Source: Candidatus Dormiibacterota bacterium
GTDB lineage: Bacteria > Chloroflexota > Dormibacteria > Aeolococcales > Aeolococcaceae
Assembly: GCA_955651875.1 (NCBI GenBank)
Contig: CATPAP010000075.1
Coordinates: 1-12,369, forward strand
Direction of reading: 5' to 3'
Length of the DNA stretch: 12,369 bases
This document shows, in pieces, positions 6,785-12,369 of the stretch (position 1 is the stretch's first letter; each line of letters opens with the position of its first letter). The position numbers and the translations under genes were made by a program. Under the pieces are notes generated by a model. That model was not told the origin of the DNA, did not search any database, and saw only the letters and a program-made list of their open reading frames with translations.

Positions 6785-7105
6785 ATGCCCAAGAGTGATT
6801 CCGCCCAAGCGTTGCTGAGGCGCTTGCAGAAGCTCGAGCAGGCGCAGGCCCGGCTCGGCGAGATCGCCACCAGAATCCGGGCCCAGGCCGGCTCGATCAC
6901 CGACCTTGTCAAGCTCGCCCAAACGTTCGTCCGCGAGGGCACCCCCGCGTCGCTGGCGCGCCGGGCGCGGCCGGCCAAGGCGACGCGCCGGCGCACCAGG
7001 GCCAAGCGTGCGGGGGCCAAGCGTGCCGGGGCCAAGTCGCCGGCCAAGTCGCCGGCAAAGCGGGCCGCATCGGCGGCGACTGCCAAGCGCGCACGCAAGG
7101 CATAG
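6785..7105 (+). CDS. Small protein with helical N-terminus and histone-H1-like Lys/Arg/Ala tail
   Basis: A 106-residue protein that I do not recognise by family. Residues 1-50 look like amphipathic helix or coiled coil (LLRRLQKLEQAQARLGEIA), with leucines at heptad-like spacing. From about residue 60 to the end the chain is almost only Ala, Lys, Arg, Pro, Ser and Gly, with repeated AKRAG and AKSP units, like the tail of histone H1 or the C-terminal extension of mycobacterial HupB. Such disordered basic tails bind DNA, RNA or other polyanions. It starts 52 bases after ppx on the same strand and has its own strong ribosome binding site, so it may be co-transcribed with ppx. Binding of polyphosphate or nucleoid DNA is inferred from charge and neighbourhood only. 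A phasin-like protein with a basic tail is another possibility. The gene ends with TAG. Confidence 0.8.
   Translation: MPKSDSAQALLRRLQKLEQAQARLGEIATRIRAQAGSITDLVKLAQTFVREGTPASLARRARPAKATRRRTRAKRAGAKRAGAKSPAKSPAKRAASAATAKRARKA
7001..7066 (+). repeat. Short in-frame repeats coding the basic tail
   Basis: Two 15-base units (7001-7015 and 7016-7030) differ at one base and encode AKRAG. Two identical 12-base units GCCAAGTCGCCG (7031-7042 and 7043-7054) encode AKSP, and a diverged unit follows. The near-identity at DNA level suggests recent slippage, so tail length may vary between strains. Confidence 0.8.
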
Positions 7106-7109
7106 GCCG

Positions 7110-7135
7110 CCGCGGTTACCCCACCCCGCCCGCGG
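7110..7135. terminator. Possible bidirectional hairpin between convergent genes
   Basis: CCGCGG at 7110-7115 and again at 7130-7135 can pair as a 6-base-pair stem around a 14-base loop. It fills most of the 31-base gap between the converging basic-tail and ROK genes. It lacks a T-run on either strand and the loop is large, so this is a weak candidate. Confidence 0.25.
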
Positions 7136-7136
7136 T

Positions 7137-7535
7137 CTAGCTGACCGCGCGCTCAGCCGCGAGCACCACGCCGCCAAGCGCTCCGGACAGGTCGCCCAAC
7201 CCGGCGGCCACCACGGGGATGCTCTGACGCCCGTCGTGGAAGAGATGCGGCTGCATGGCCCGGTGGATTCGCCGCGCAAAAGGCTGTCCCAGGCGGCTGC
7301 CGAGGCCCCCTCCGATGACCACGACGTCGACGTCGAGAACGTTGACGGCCGACGCGATGACGGGGCCGGCAGCGCGGATGGCGTCGTTGATGAGCTCGTT
7401 GGCGAGCCGGTCGCCCTGGTCCAGTGCGCGAGCGATCACGCCCGACGTCAGGCGCGTCCTGCCCGCCTTCTTCATGAGGGTGAACAGGGAGGTCTTCTCG
7501 CCCTTGTCAGCTCGCTCGCGGGCGCGCCGCTCCAT
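7137..7535 (-). CDS. ROK-family kinase, C-terminal fragment after in-frame amber
   Basis: This 132-codon stretch continues the ROK kinase frame immediately after the TAG at 7536-7538. It opens with MERRARERADKGEKTSLF, which in intact ROK kinases follows directly on the AYAGR segment of the N-terminal part. It also carries LANELINDAIRAAG and the nucleotide-site strand VDVVVIGGGLGSRLGQ, then PVVAAGLGDLSGALGG typical of the ROK C-terminus. An ATG is the first codon after the stop, but no good ribosome binding site precedes it (the nearest GGAGG is over 20 bases away). Independent function is unlikely because catalytic and sugar-binding residues lie in the other fragment. It ends in TAG, convergent with the basic-tail gene. 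Confidence 0.8.
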   Translation of the reverse strand: MERRARERADKGEKTSLFTLMKKAGRTRLTSGVIARALDQGDRLANELINDAIRAAGPVIASAVNVLDVDVVVIGGGLGSRLGQPFARRIHRAMQPHLFHDGRQSIPVVAAGLGDLSGALGGVVLAAERAVS

Positions 7536-7538
7536 CTA
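7536..7538 (-). other. In-frame amber codon splitting the ROK kinase gene
   Basis: On the minus strand the order is GGG-TAG-ATG, with the two parts of the ROK protein in the same frame and no missing family sequence between them. A single base change in a sense codon would explain it. TAG also ends ppx, the basic-tail gene and this ROK frame itself, so TAG is an ordinary stop codon in this genome. Confidence 0.9.
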
Positions 7539-8186
7539 CCCGCGCCCGGCATATGCCTCCAGACAGCCGCGGCGGCCGCACGCGCAGCGCCGGCCGCCCG
7601 GTGACGCGCAGGCATGGCCGATTTCGCCACACGCCCCGAGCCGGCCGCGCCGAACGACGCCGTCCAGGAGCAGCGCGCCGCCAACGCCCGTCCCGAACCA
7701 CACCGCGAGCACGTCGCCGTATGGAGCTGCCGCACCGAGCCTGTGTTCGCCGAGCAGTGCAGTGCGCACATCGTTGTCCACCGCCACCGGCACCCCGAGC
7801 TTGTCCCCGAGTTCAGCGCGCAATGGGTAGCTCGCTGTCCACCCGCGGATGTTCGGGCTCTTCGCAACCGCTCCGGTTGAATCATCGACCTGGCCCGGGA
7901 CGCCGGCACCAACGGCGGTCAGGCTGGCGTGCGGTGAGGCGGCGAGCGCCTCCTCCACGGCCGCCTTGATGGCGGTCACCACCGCTGGGGGGCCGCCCCG
8001 TAGAGGCGTCGCCGCCCGGGCTTGGGCCGCCGGAACGAGGTCGGCCCCTGTGACGACCACCTCGATCTTGGTGGCGCCAAGGTCGACGCCGGCGTACACC
8101 GCAGGGCTGGTCGGGTGGCGGGCCGGCATGGCGCTCATTGTGGGCGAGCGCGGGATGGCGGCGGGGAGCGCGGTCATGGCCGTCAC
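7536..8186 (-). CDS. ROK-family sugar kinase (glucokinase-like), N-terminal fragment
   Basis: A 216-codon fragment ending at the premature TAG. ROK kinases phosphorylate glucose, fructose, mannose or N-acetylated amino sugars with ATP. Seen are the phosphate-1 motif GVDLGATK (33-40), the catalytic loop VDNDV with likely base D139, the sugar/phosphate motif FGTGVGG (164-170), and the ROK zinc signature: H191 in GEIGH and the three cysteines of CACGRRGC (201-208). With the downstream fragment the full length would be about 349 codons, slightly above the usual 300-330 because of a low-homology N-terminus. The GTG at 8186 has an AGGGTGG-like site four bases away; ATGs at 8177, 8138 and 8129 are alternatives. 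Sugar specificity cannot be read. As sequenced the gene is broken. Confidence 0.85.
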   Translation of the reverse strand: MTAMTALPAAIPRSPTMSAMPARHPTSPAVYAGVDLGATKIEVVVTGADLVPAAQARAATPLRGGPPAVVTAIKAAVEEALAASPHASLTAVGAGVPGQVDDSTGAVAKSPNIRGWTASYPLRAELGDKLGVPVAVDNDVRTALLGEHRLGAAAPYGDVLAVWFGTGVGGALLLDGVVRRGRLGACGEIGHACASPGGRRCACGRRGCLEAYAGRG

Positions 8187-8286
8187 GCCACCCTAGACGG
8201 ACGGCTCTAAAGGTTGACTAAGCGGCAGCTATGGACGCGTCATCCGCCTCGTCGGTGAGGCTCGTGTGGGGCGGCCCGGCCTCCGT
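8187..8286. other. Intergenic stretch between hydrolase and ROK kinase genes
   Basis: A 100-base non-coding gap on the minus-strand path from the hydrolase stop to the ROK start. It holds one small hairpin (GCCTC at 8246-8250 pairing with GAGGC at 8257-8261) without a T-run, and a somewhat AT-richer patch near 8207-8221 that could belong to a ROK promoter. No clear -35/-10 pair or terminator is seen. Confidence 0.4.
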
Positions 8287-9165
8287 TCAGCCCAGCTGAG
8301 AACGGAGCTGCGGCGGGTCGCCGTGACCGAGTTCGTCGAGGAACTCCGCGACATGCCGTGCCGTCGCGTCGGTGGCGACGACGGTGTAGTGGTTGGCGTC
8401 GACGTCGACTGCGCGCGCGTCCGGAGCCGATCGCAGGAACTCCGCTCGATCCTCGGCGCTGACGATGAAGCCGCCGTCGCCGAGGGGCCGGCGAGCACAC
8501 ACAAGCAGCGTCGGCTGGGTGATGCGTGCCCACAGGTCACGCTGGCCGTGGTCGGCGCCCCACTGCACGTCCTCCATGACGGCTCCGGGGTTGGTGCGCG
8601 AGCGCACGCCCCCGTCGACCGGCTCGAGGTCGTACCGGTAGTAGCGGTCCCAGTACCTGTTGTTGGTGTCGACGACGCCGATGGCGCGGACGCGCTCGAG
8701 ATAGTCGTCGGCGCTCGGATACACCGCCCCAAGCCGCTGTAACCCCGCGACGATCGGGGGCAGCGCGGCCGCTTCCGGCTGCCCCAACCCGTCCACTAGG
8801 ACGATGCGCCGCACCGCGCCGCCGTCGATCCCGGCCGCGGCCATGACGACGTACGCCCCCATCGAGTGCCCGACCAGGTCCGCCGGCGCCCCGTCAAGCC
8901 GGCGAACGACGTCGAGGAGGTCGCGTGCGTGAGACGGCCAGCCATAGGTACCTGGCGGCGTCACCTCACTGAACCCACGTCCGCGCAGGTCGAGGCTGAC
9001 GACGTGCCGCTCTGGCGTCGCGATGCGCTCTCCGAGCAGGTCGAAGCTGGTCGCGTTGGCGCTCAGGCCGGGGACGCAGAGCGCGAGCCGGCCGGAGCCG
9101 CCGTGGTCACGGACACGCAGCCGGCCGCCGGTCACCTCCAGGTCGTGTTCGGTAACGCCGGTCAT
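8287..9165 (-). CDS. Alpha/beta hydrolase-fold protein
   Basis: A 292-residue serine hydrolase of the alpha/beta fold. The oxyanion-hole strand is LCVPGLSANATSFD (29-42), the strand-4 motif is VVSLDLRGRGFS, the nucleophile elbow is GHSMG with S101, and the catalytic histidine is H259 in DANHYT. The acid is probably D125 (VLVDG) or D230. No signal peptide or membrane segment is present, so it is cytoplasmic. Its substrate cannot be told; esterase, lactonase, epoxide hydrolase and C-C hydrolase relatives share these motifs. It lies 47 bases downstream of the livK-type gene on the same strand, separated by a strong hairpin, and may act on an ester or amide brought in by that transporter (inference). 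No Shine-Dalgarno sequence is visible before the ATG, and the six bases between hairpin and start leave no room for one. Confidence 0.9.
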   Translation of the reverse strand: MTGVTEHDLEVTGGRLRVRDHGGSGRLALCVPGLSANATSFDLLGERIATPERHVVSLDLRGRGFSEVTPPGTYGWPSHARDLLDVVRRLDGAPADLVGHSMGAYVVMAAAGIDGGAVRRIVLVDGLGQPEAAALPPIVAGLQRLGAVYPSADDYLERVRAIGVVDTNNRYWDRYYRYDLEPVDGGVRSRTNPGAVMEDVQWGADHGQRDLWARITQPTLLVCARRPLGDGGFIVSAEDRAEFLRSAPDARAVDVDANHYTVVATDATARHVAEFLDELGHGDPPQLRSQLG

Positions 9166-9171
9166 GGTGGG

Positions 9172-9208
9172 AAGGGCCGCGGGCGGGACGCCCGCGGCCC
9201 TTGCTTTT
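9172..9208. terminator. Perfect 14-bp hairpin between livK-type and hydrolase genes
   Basis: Bases 9172-9185 pair perfectly with 9189-9202 around a three-base loop, nearly all G-C. Read on the plus strand it is followed by GCTTTT, the canonical intrinsic-terminator layout, yet no plus-strand gene runs into it. Read on the minus strand, the direction of both flanking genes, it has A residues before the stem and CCCACC plus the hydrolase ATG after it, with no U-run. It may act as a pausing or mRNA 3'-end-stabilising structure for the liv transcript, as a block to antisense transcription, or as a lid on hydrolase translation. Confidence 0.65.
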
Positions 9209-9212
9209 CGCC

Positions 9213-10565
9213 TCAGTCGCTGGGTATCCCGCTGCTGGGCGGGGTCGACGCCGTTCCGCTGTACGGGGTGATGGCACCGCCGGCGGCGTCATTGGTGGTG
9301 TAGGCGGAACCGACTCTCATCGGAGTCGGCCCGGGCCCAACCGTAACCATCTGCACACCGGTGTAGCCCAGGTGGTTGCTCGAGGAGTAGCCGAAAGGCA
9401 CCAGGCCCGGGCCGTCCGTAAAGTGGCTGTTGTTGATTGCGTTCACGATGTCCGCTCGCGTGGGGTTCTGCCCCGCGGCCTTGAGCGACTGCACGAACGT
9501 GTACGCGACGGCTTCGCCGTACACCACGTTGCCGTCCCAGGGAAGATTCGGCGCGTACTGAGTCGCGATCGACTTGAACAGCGTGGTCCAGGGGTTGCTG
9601 CTGTCACTGGACAGTGGCAGGTAGTTGTCACTCGTCATGCCGGTCAGGAGCGCTGCGGGCAGTGTGGCGCCGAGCGCACCACCGGTGAGAATCGCGGTGA
9701 GGGTGGGGATGTCCGCCCCCACGTTGCTGACCACGAAGTGGGGATGGTAGTTGATGCTCGCTGCGCTGGCCAGCGCGGCTGCGGTGAACAACGGAATGGA
9801 GAAGCTCGCGATTACCTGCACGCCGGCCGCCTGCATGGCCGCCATCTCCGCCTTCACACCCATGGCGCCGGCGGGGGTGGGAGCGTAGTACTGCGCCGGG
9901 CTGACGACCGTGACGTTGCTGTTCTGCAGCACGTCCTTGAGCCCGGCAATGCCGTCGTCGCCGAACTCATCGTTGGGGCCCTGGGCGAAGTAGCCCACCT
10001 TCATGCCCGCGTACGTCTGCTTGATGTAGTTGCCCAGAATCTTGCCCTCGATCGTGTAGTCGGGCTGCCAGCCAAACGTGTTTGGATGCGCTGAGACGTT
10101 GTTCCAGCAGTTACATCCAGACGCCACGAAGAGATCCGGCACCTTCTCCTGGTTCAGGTAGTCGACTACGGCGAGATGGGTCGGCGTCCCCAGAGAGTCG
10201 AACACCGCGTACACGCTGTCCTGCAGCACCAGCTGCCGGGTCAGCGACGCCGTGTTGGTGGGGTTGTAGCCGTCGTCGAGGAACTTGTAGTTGATGGACC
10301 TGCCGAACACGCCCCCGTGGGCGTTGACATACTTGAAGTACGCAAGGGAGCCCGGCGCGATCTCCGAGTAGCCGGGCGCCGCCGGGCCCGTGAGCGGTTG
10401 CGTGCTGCCGATGGTCACCGAGGTGGCTGTGATGCCTGGCGCCGACGCCTGGTTGCTGGTGGAACCAGTGCTACTGCTACTGCCACAGGCAGCCACCAGC
10501 GCGCCCACAACGCCTAGGCATGCGGCCTTCACCCACCGCCTCGAGTTGGGAATCCGTACATTCAC
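9213..10565 (-). CDS. livK: ABC transporter substrate-binding lipoprotein, branched-chain amino acid (Peripla_BP_6) type
   Basis: A 450-residue extracytoplasmic binding protein. The N-terminus is a lipoprotein signal: RR at 9-10, a hydrophobic stretch (14-26) and lipobox V-A-A-C with lipidated C27, followed by a Ser/Gly/Thr-rich linker. The mature part starts with the family strand VTIGSTQPLTGPAAPGY and contains YKFLDDGYNPTNTASLTRQLV and the hinge-side GNYIKQTYAGMKVGYF. Members bind Leu/Ile/Val, but also urea, amides and aromatic acids; the ligand cannot be read here. An unusual CNC pair (VASGCNCWNN) lies in the mature domain. The GTG at 10565 is chosen because an ideal ribosome site lies five bases upstream, the signal peptide starts there, and it overlaps the livM stop by four bases (GTGA). 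The frame is open further upstream to 10814, but only inside livM. Confidence 0.92.
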   Translation of the reverse strand: MNVRIPNSRRWVKAACLGVVGALVAACGSSSSTGSTSNQASAPGITATSVTIGSTQPLTGPAAPGYSEIAPGSLAYFKYVNAHGGVFGRSINYKFLDDGYNPTNTASLTRQLVLQDSVYAVFDSLGTPTHLAVVDYLNQEKVPDLFVASGCNCWNNVSAHPNTFGWQPDYTIEGKILGNYIKQTYAGMKVGYFAQGPNDEFGDDGIAGLKDVLQNSNVTVVSPAQYYAPTPAGAMGVKAEMAAMQAAGVQVIASFSIPLFTAAALASAASINYHPHFVVSNVGADIPTLTAILTGGALGATLPAALLTGMTSDNYLPLSSDSSNPWTTLFKSIATQYAPNLPWDGNVVYGEAVAYTFVQSLKAAGQNPTRADIVNAINNSHFTDGPGLVPFGYSSSNHLGYTGVQMVTVGPGPTPMRVGSAYTTNDAAGGAITPYSGTASTPPSSGIPSD

Positions 10566-11614
10566 GGGTGCACCTCCGATGTCCGCTGGTCCAAACGACG
10601 TTTCAGGAGCAATCGACGACCCGCGCCGACCAGGGAGGCCACTGTGCCCTGGATCCCGCGGGGGAAGACCAGCATCGCCACCACCAGTATCGCACCGTAC
10701 ATCGCAAGCGGCAGGTTGTTGGTGATGTCGCTGGAGAGATTGAGGTTGCTGGCCAGCCCGCTGGTCCACACCGGCAGTAACACCAGGATGATCGAGCCCC
10801 ACACCGCGCCCCACAGGCTGCCCAGGCCGCCGATGACGATGGCGCTGAGCAGTTGCAGCGAGAGCTGCAGGCCGAAGCCGGTGGGAGCGGTGATGCCCAC
10901 CCAGTAGGCGAAGAGCGAGCCGGCCAGGCCGGCGCAGGCGGCGCTGATCACGAAGGCCAGCACCTGCACCCGGGCCACATCGATGCCGGCGAGCCGTGCC
11001 GCTGTCTCGTTGTCATGCACCGCGCGCAGTGTGCGCCCGGTGGCGCCGCGCACCAGGTTGGCAAGCAGGAACAGGGTCACCATTGCGGAGACGATGGCGA
11101 TCCAGGCTAGCCATTGCTCCGGAGGAAAGTTGCCCCCCAGCGCAGCCGGCGCCGCCGGCGGCGCGACGATGAGGCCCTGGTTGCCGCCAAGCACCCTGCC
11201 GAAATGAATGGCGAGCTGAGGCAGCCCGACGGCCAGCGCCAGTGTCGCTCCGGCGAGGTACGGGCCGCGCAAGCGAGCCGCCGCAACCCCGATGATGCCG
11301 CCGGCCAAGCCCGTCGACACGATCGCCGCCAGCAGCGTCAGGAGGAACGGAAACTGCGGTTGCGCTTTCAGCAGCAGCGACGTGGTGTACGCACCCACCG
11401 CCATCAACGCACCGTGCCCCAGCGAGAGCTGGCCGTTGACGCCGGTGAGGACGGTCAGCCCGGCGGCGGCGATGGCGAAGATCGCGATGCCGGCGATGTT
11501 GTAGTTGTAGAACGCACTGAACAGGTACGTCATCGCGATAAGCCCGACCGCCAGCGGCAGAAAGAACAGCGCGTGGCGCAGCACGGTGGAGCGCGGCAGG
11601 CGCACGCCGCTCAC
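10562..11614 (-). CDS. livM: Branched-chain amino acid type ABC permease, LivM family
   Basis: A 350-residue polytopic membrane protein with about ten hydrophobic segments. Family signatures are GVNGQLSLGHGALMAVGAY (58-76), LRGPYLAGATLALA (115-128), and the cytoplasmic ATPase-contact loop GRTLRAVHDNETAARLAG (193-210) followed by VLAFVISAACAGLAGSL. The C-terminus LVFPRGIQG is also typical. With LivH it would form the membrane channel served by LivG/LivF ATPases. The GTG start overlaps the livH TGA by four bases, and its own TGA overlaps the livK GTG in the same way, so all three genes are translationally coupled. Confidence 0.95.
   Translation of the reverse strand: MSGVRLPRSTVLRHALFFLPLAVGLIAMTYLFSAFYNYNIAGIAIFAIAAAGLTVLTGVNGQLSLGHGALMAVGAYTTSLLLKAQPQFPFLLTLLAAIVSTGLAGGIIGVAAARLRGPYLAGATLALAVGLPQLAIHFGRVLGGNQGLIVAPPAAPAALGGNFPPEQWLAWIAIVSAMVTLFLLANLVRGATGRTLRAVHDNETAARLAGIDVARVQVLAFVISAACAGLAGSLFAYWVGITAPTGFGLQLSLQLLSAIVIGGLGSLWGAVWGSIILVLLPVWTSGLASNLNLSSDITNNLPLAMYGAILVVAMLVFPRGIQGTVASLVGAGRRLLLKRRLDQRTSEVHP
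10571..10577 (-). promoter_or_regulatory. Ribosome binding site of the livK-type gene
   Basis: On the minus strand GGAGGTG precedes the GTG start by five bases. It fixes the start at 10565 and lies inside the last codons of livM. Confidence 0.85.
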
Positions 11615-12369
11615 GCCACACGCTGCCTGCGAGCTGCAAACAGTCCCTGGGGACGCACCATCAGCACCGCGATCAGGATGACCAGCCCACCGATCGTCTC
11701 CAGGTCGGACCCGGCGTATCCGCCGACGTAGCTGAGACCAAGGCCCACCAGAAGCGCTCCGACCACCGCGCCGACCGGGCTGTCCAAACCACCCAGGATG
11801 GCGCCGGTGAAACCGAAGACGAGGATCTCATCCATATTGTTGGGGTACAGGAAGATGGCCGGAGCGATCAGGACTCCCGCCATCGCACCGAGCAGCGCCG
11901 CCAGGCCCCACCCCAGGGTGAGCATGCGACCGACGCGCACCCCGAGCAGGCGCGCGATCTCCGGGCCGAAGGCTGCGGCACGCAAGCGCAGCCCGATGGT
12001 GGTGCGCTGGAAGAAGAGCAGCAGCGCGACCATGGTCAGGATCACCGCGCCGACCACGAAGATGTCGAACGGCGAGATGTAGAGCTGCGTGGTGCCGATG
12101 CTGAGGTCGATGCGAGAGAACGGCGCTGGAAAGGACTTCACCTGCCCGCCGAACAGCATCGGCGCCACCGCCTCGAGGAAGATGAGCAGGCCCAGGGTGA
12201 GGATGACCACGTTGAGCGGCGGCCGCGACTCGATCGGCCGCACCACGACACGCTCGATGCCCGCGCCGAGGAGGAAGCCGCCGCCGAGCGCGATCACAAA
12301 TGCCAGCCAGTACGTGACCCCGTGCGAGATGGCGAAGAGGGTGACGTAGGTGGTGAACATCCCCATCGC
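11611..12369 (-). CDS. livH: Branched-chain amino acid type ABC permease, LivH family (5' end outside window)
   Basis: The frame is open through the right edge of the window, so the gene is partial; 252 codons are seen of a family length near 290. The first visible residues (AMGMFTTYV) correspond to the region of LivH just after its first membrane segments, so about 35-45 N-terminal residues are missing. Present are GIERVVVRPIESRPPLNVVILTLG, the ATPase-contact loop GLRLRAAAFGPEIARLLGV, GWGLAALLGAMAGVL, the GAILGGLDSPVGAVVGALLVG segment and the C-terminal RPQGLFA. The internal ATG near 12366 is not the true start. It ends overlapping livM by four bases. The LivG/LivF ATPases needed to power the transporter are not downstream, so they may lie upstream of this gene outside the window. 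Confidence 0.93.
   Translation of the reverse strand, partial: AMGMFTTYVTLFAISHGVTYWLAFVIALGGGFLLGAGIERVVVRPIESRPPLNVVILTLGLLIFLEAVAPMLFGGQVKSFPAPFSRIDLSIGTTQLYISPFDIFVVGAVILTMVALLLFFQRTTIGLRLRAAAFGPEIARLLGVRVGRMLTLGWGLAALLGAMAGVLIAPAIFLYPNNMDEILVFGFTGAILGGLDSPVGAVVGALLVGLGLSYVGGYAGSDLETIGGLVILIAVLMVRPQGLFAARRQRVA

Noticed and set aside
7001..7066. CRISPR-like or minisatellite array
   Set aside because: The units are 12-15 bases, contiguous without spacers, in frame, and explained by the AKRAG/AKSP protein repeats.
5077..7098. 673-codon open frame on the minus strand opposite ppx and the basic-tail gene
   Set aside because: It is compositionally skewed, matches no fold motif, and lies antisense to a fully motif-supported ppx. 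Long antisense frames are expected in GC-rich coding DNA.
7536..7538. Reassigned TAG codon or selenocysteine/pyrrolysine recoding
   Set aside because: TAG ends at least three other frames in this window (ppx, basic-tail gene, ROK end), so it is a normal stop. Selenocysteine uses TGA. No recoding element is evident next to the codon.
9201..10094. 297-codon plus-strand frame opposite the livK-type gene
   Set aside because: His/Arg/Val-rich shadow product; the lipoprotein signal and binding-protein motifs on the minus strand explain the DNA.
10566..10814. N-terminal extension of the livK-type protein up to a start at 10814
   Set aside because: The extension overlaps livM by 250 bases, is low-complexity, and would bury the lipoprotein signal. 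The GTG at 10565 has an ideal ribosome binding site.

Overview
The DNA is GC-rich and densely coded, with GTG starts, 4-base GTGA gene overlaps and apparently leaderless starts. This fits a high-GC soil-type bacterium such as an actinomycete or a Dormibacterota/Chloroflexota-like lineage; the sequence alone does not fix the phylum. No rRNA, tRNA, CRISPR array, insertion sequence, phage gene or recognisable defence system was found.

Layout. (1) 1-1173, plus strand: a glycerophosphodiester phosphodiesterase (GDPD)-fold gene. It is preceded by an odd chimeric stretch in which 79 bases of the GDPD 3' part are repeated exactly and run in frame into what looks like the tail of an OmpR/PhoB-type response regulator. 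(2) 1142-6732: a polyphosphate locus. ppk1, a degenerate-CYTH/CHAD protein gene and a SixA/MutT1-type histidine phosphatase gene form one overlapping minus-strand unit. ppx/gppA is read the other way from a 68-base shared upstream region. (3) 6785-7105, plus strand: a 106-residue protein with a helical N-terminus and a Lys/Arg/Ala-rich, histone-H1-like tail. (4) 7137-8186, minus strand: a ROK-family sugar kinase gene cut by one in-frame amber codon. (5) 8287-9165, minus strand: an alpha/beta hydrolase. (6) 9213-12369, minus strand: livH (cut by the window end), livM and a livK-type lipoprotein, coupled by 4-base overlaps. The two LivG/LivF ATPases are not in the window and may lie beyond its right end.

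How the genes fit together. PPK1 makes polyphosphate, PPX degrades it, CHAD domains bind it, and the histidine phosphatase resembles the phosphatase half of mycobacterial MutT1, whose gene neighbours ppk1. With the GDPD-like gene (phosphodiester scavenging, if active) the left half reads as a phosphate-storage island. The right half is an uptake system for a branched-chain amino acid, amide or similar small molecule. The hydrolase sits just downstream, behind a strong hairpin.

Most worth a second look: the 996-base duplication or chimera signature at the left edge, the altered catalytic motifs of the GDPD, the basic-tailed small protein next to ppx, the lone amber codon in the ROK kinase, and the 14-base-pair perfect hairpin directly before the hydrolase start.
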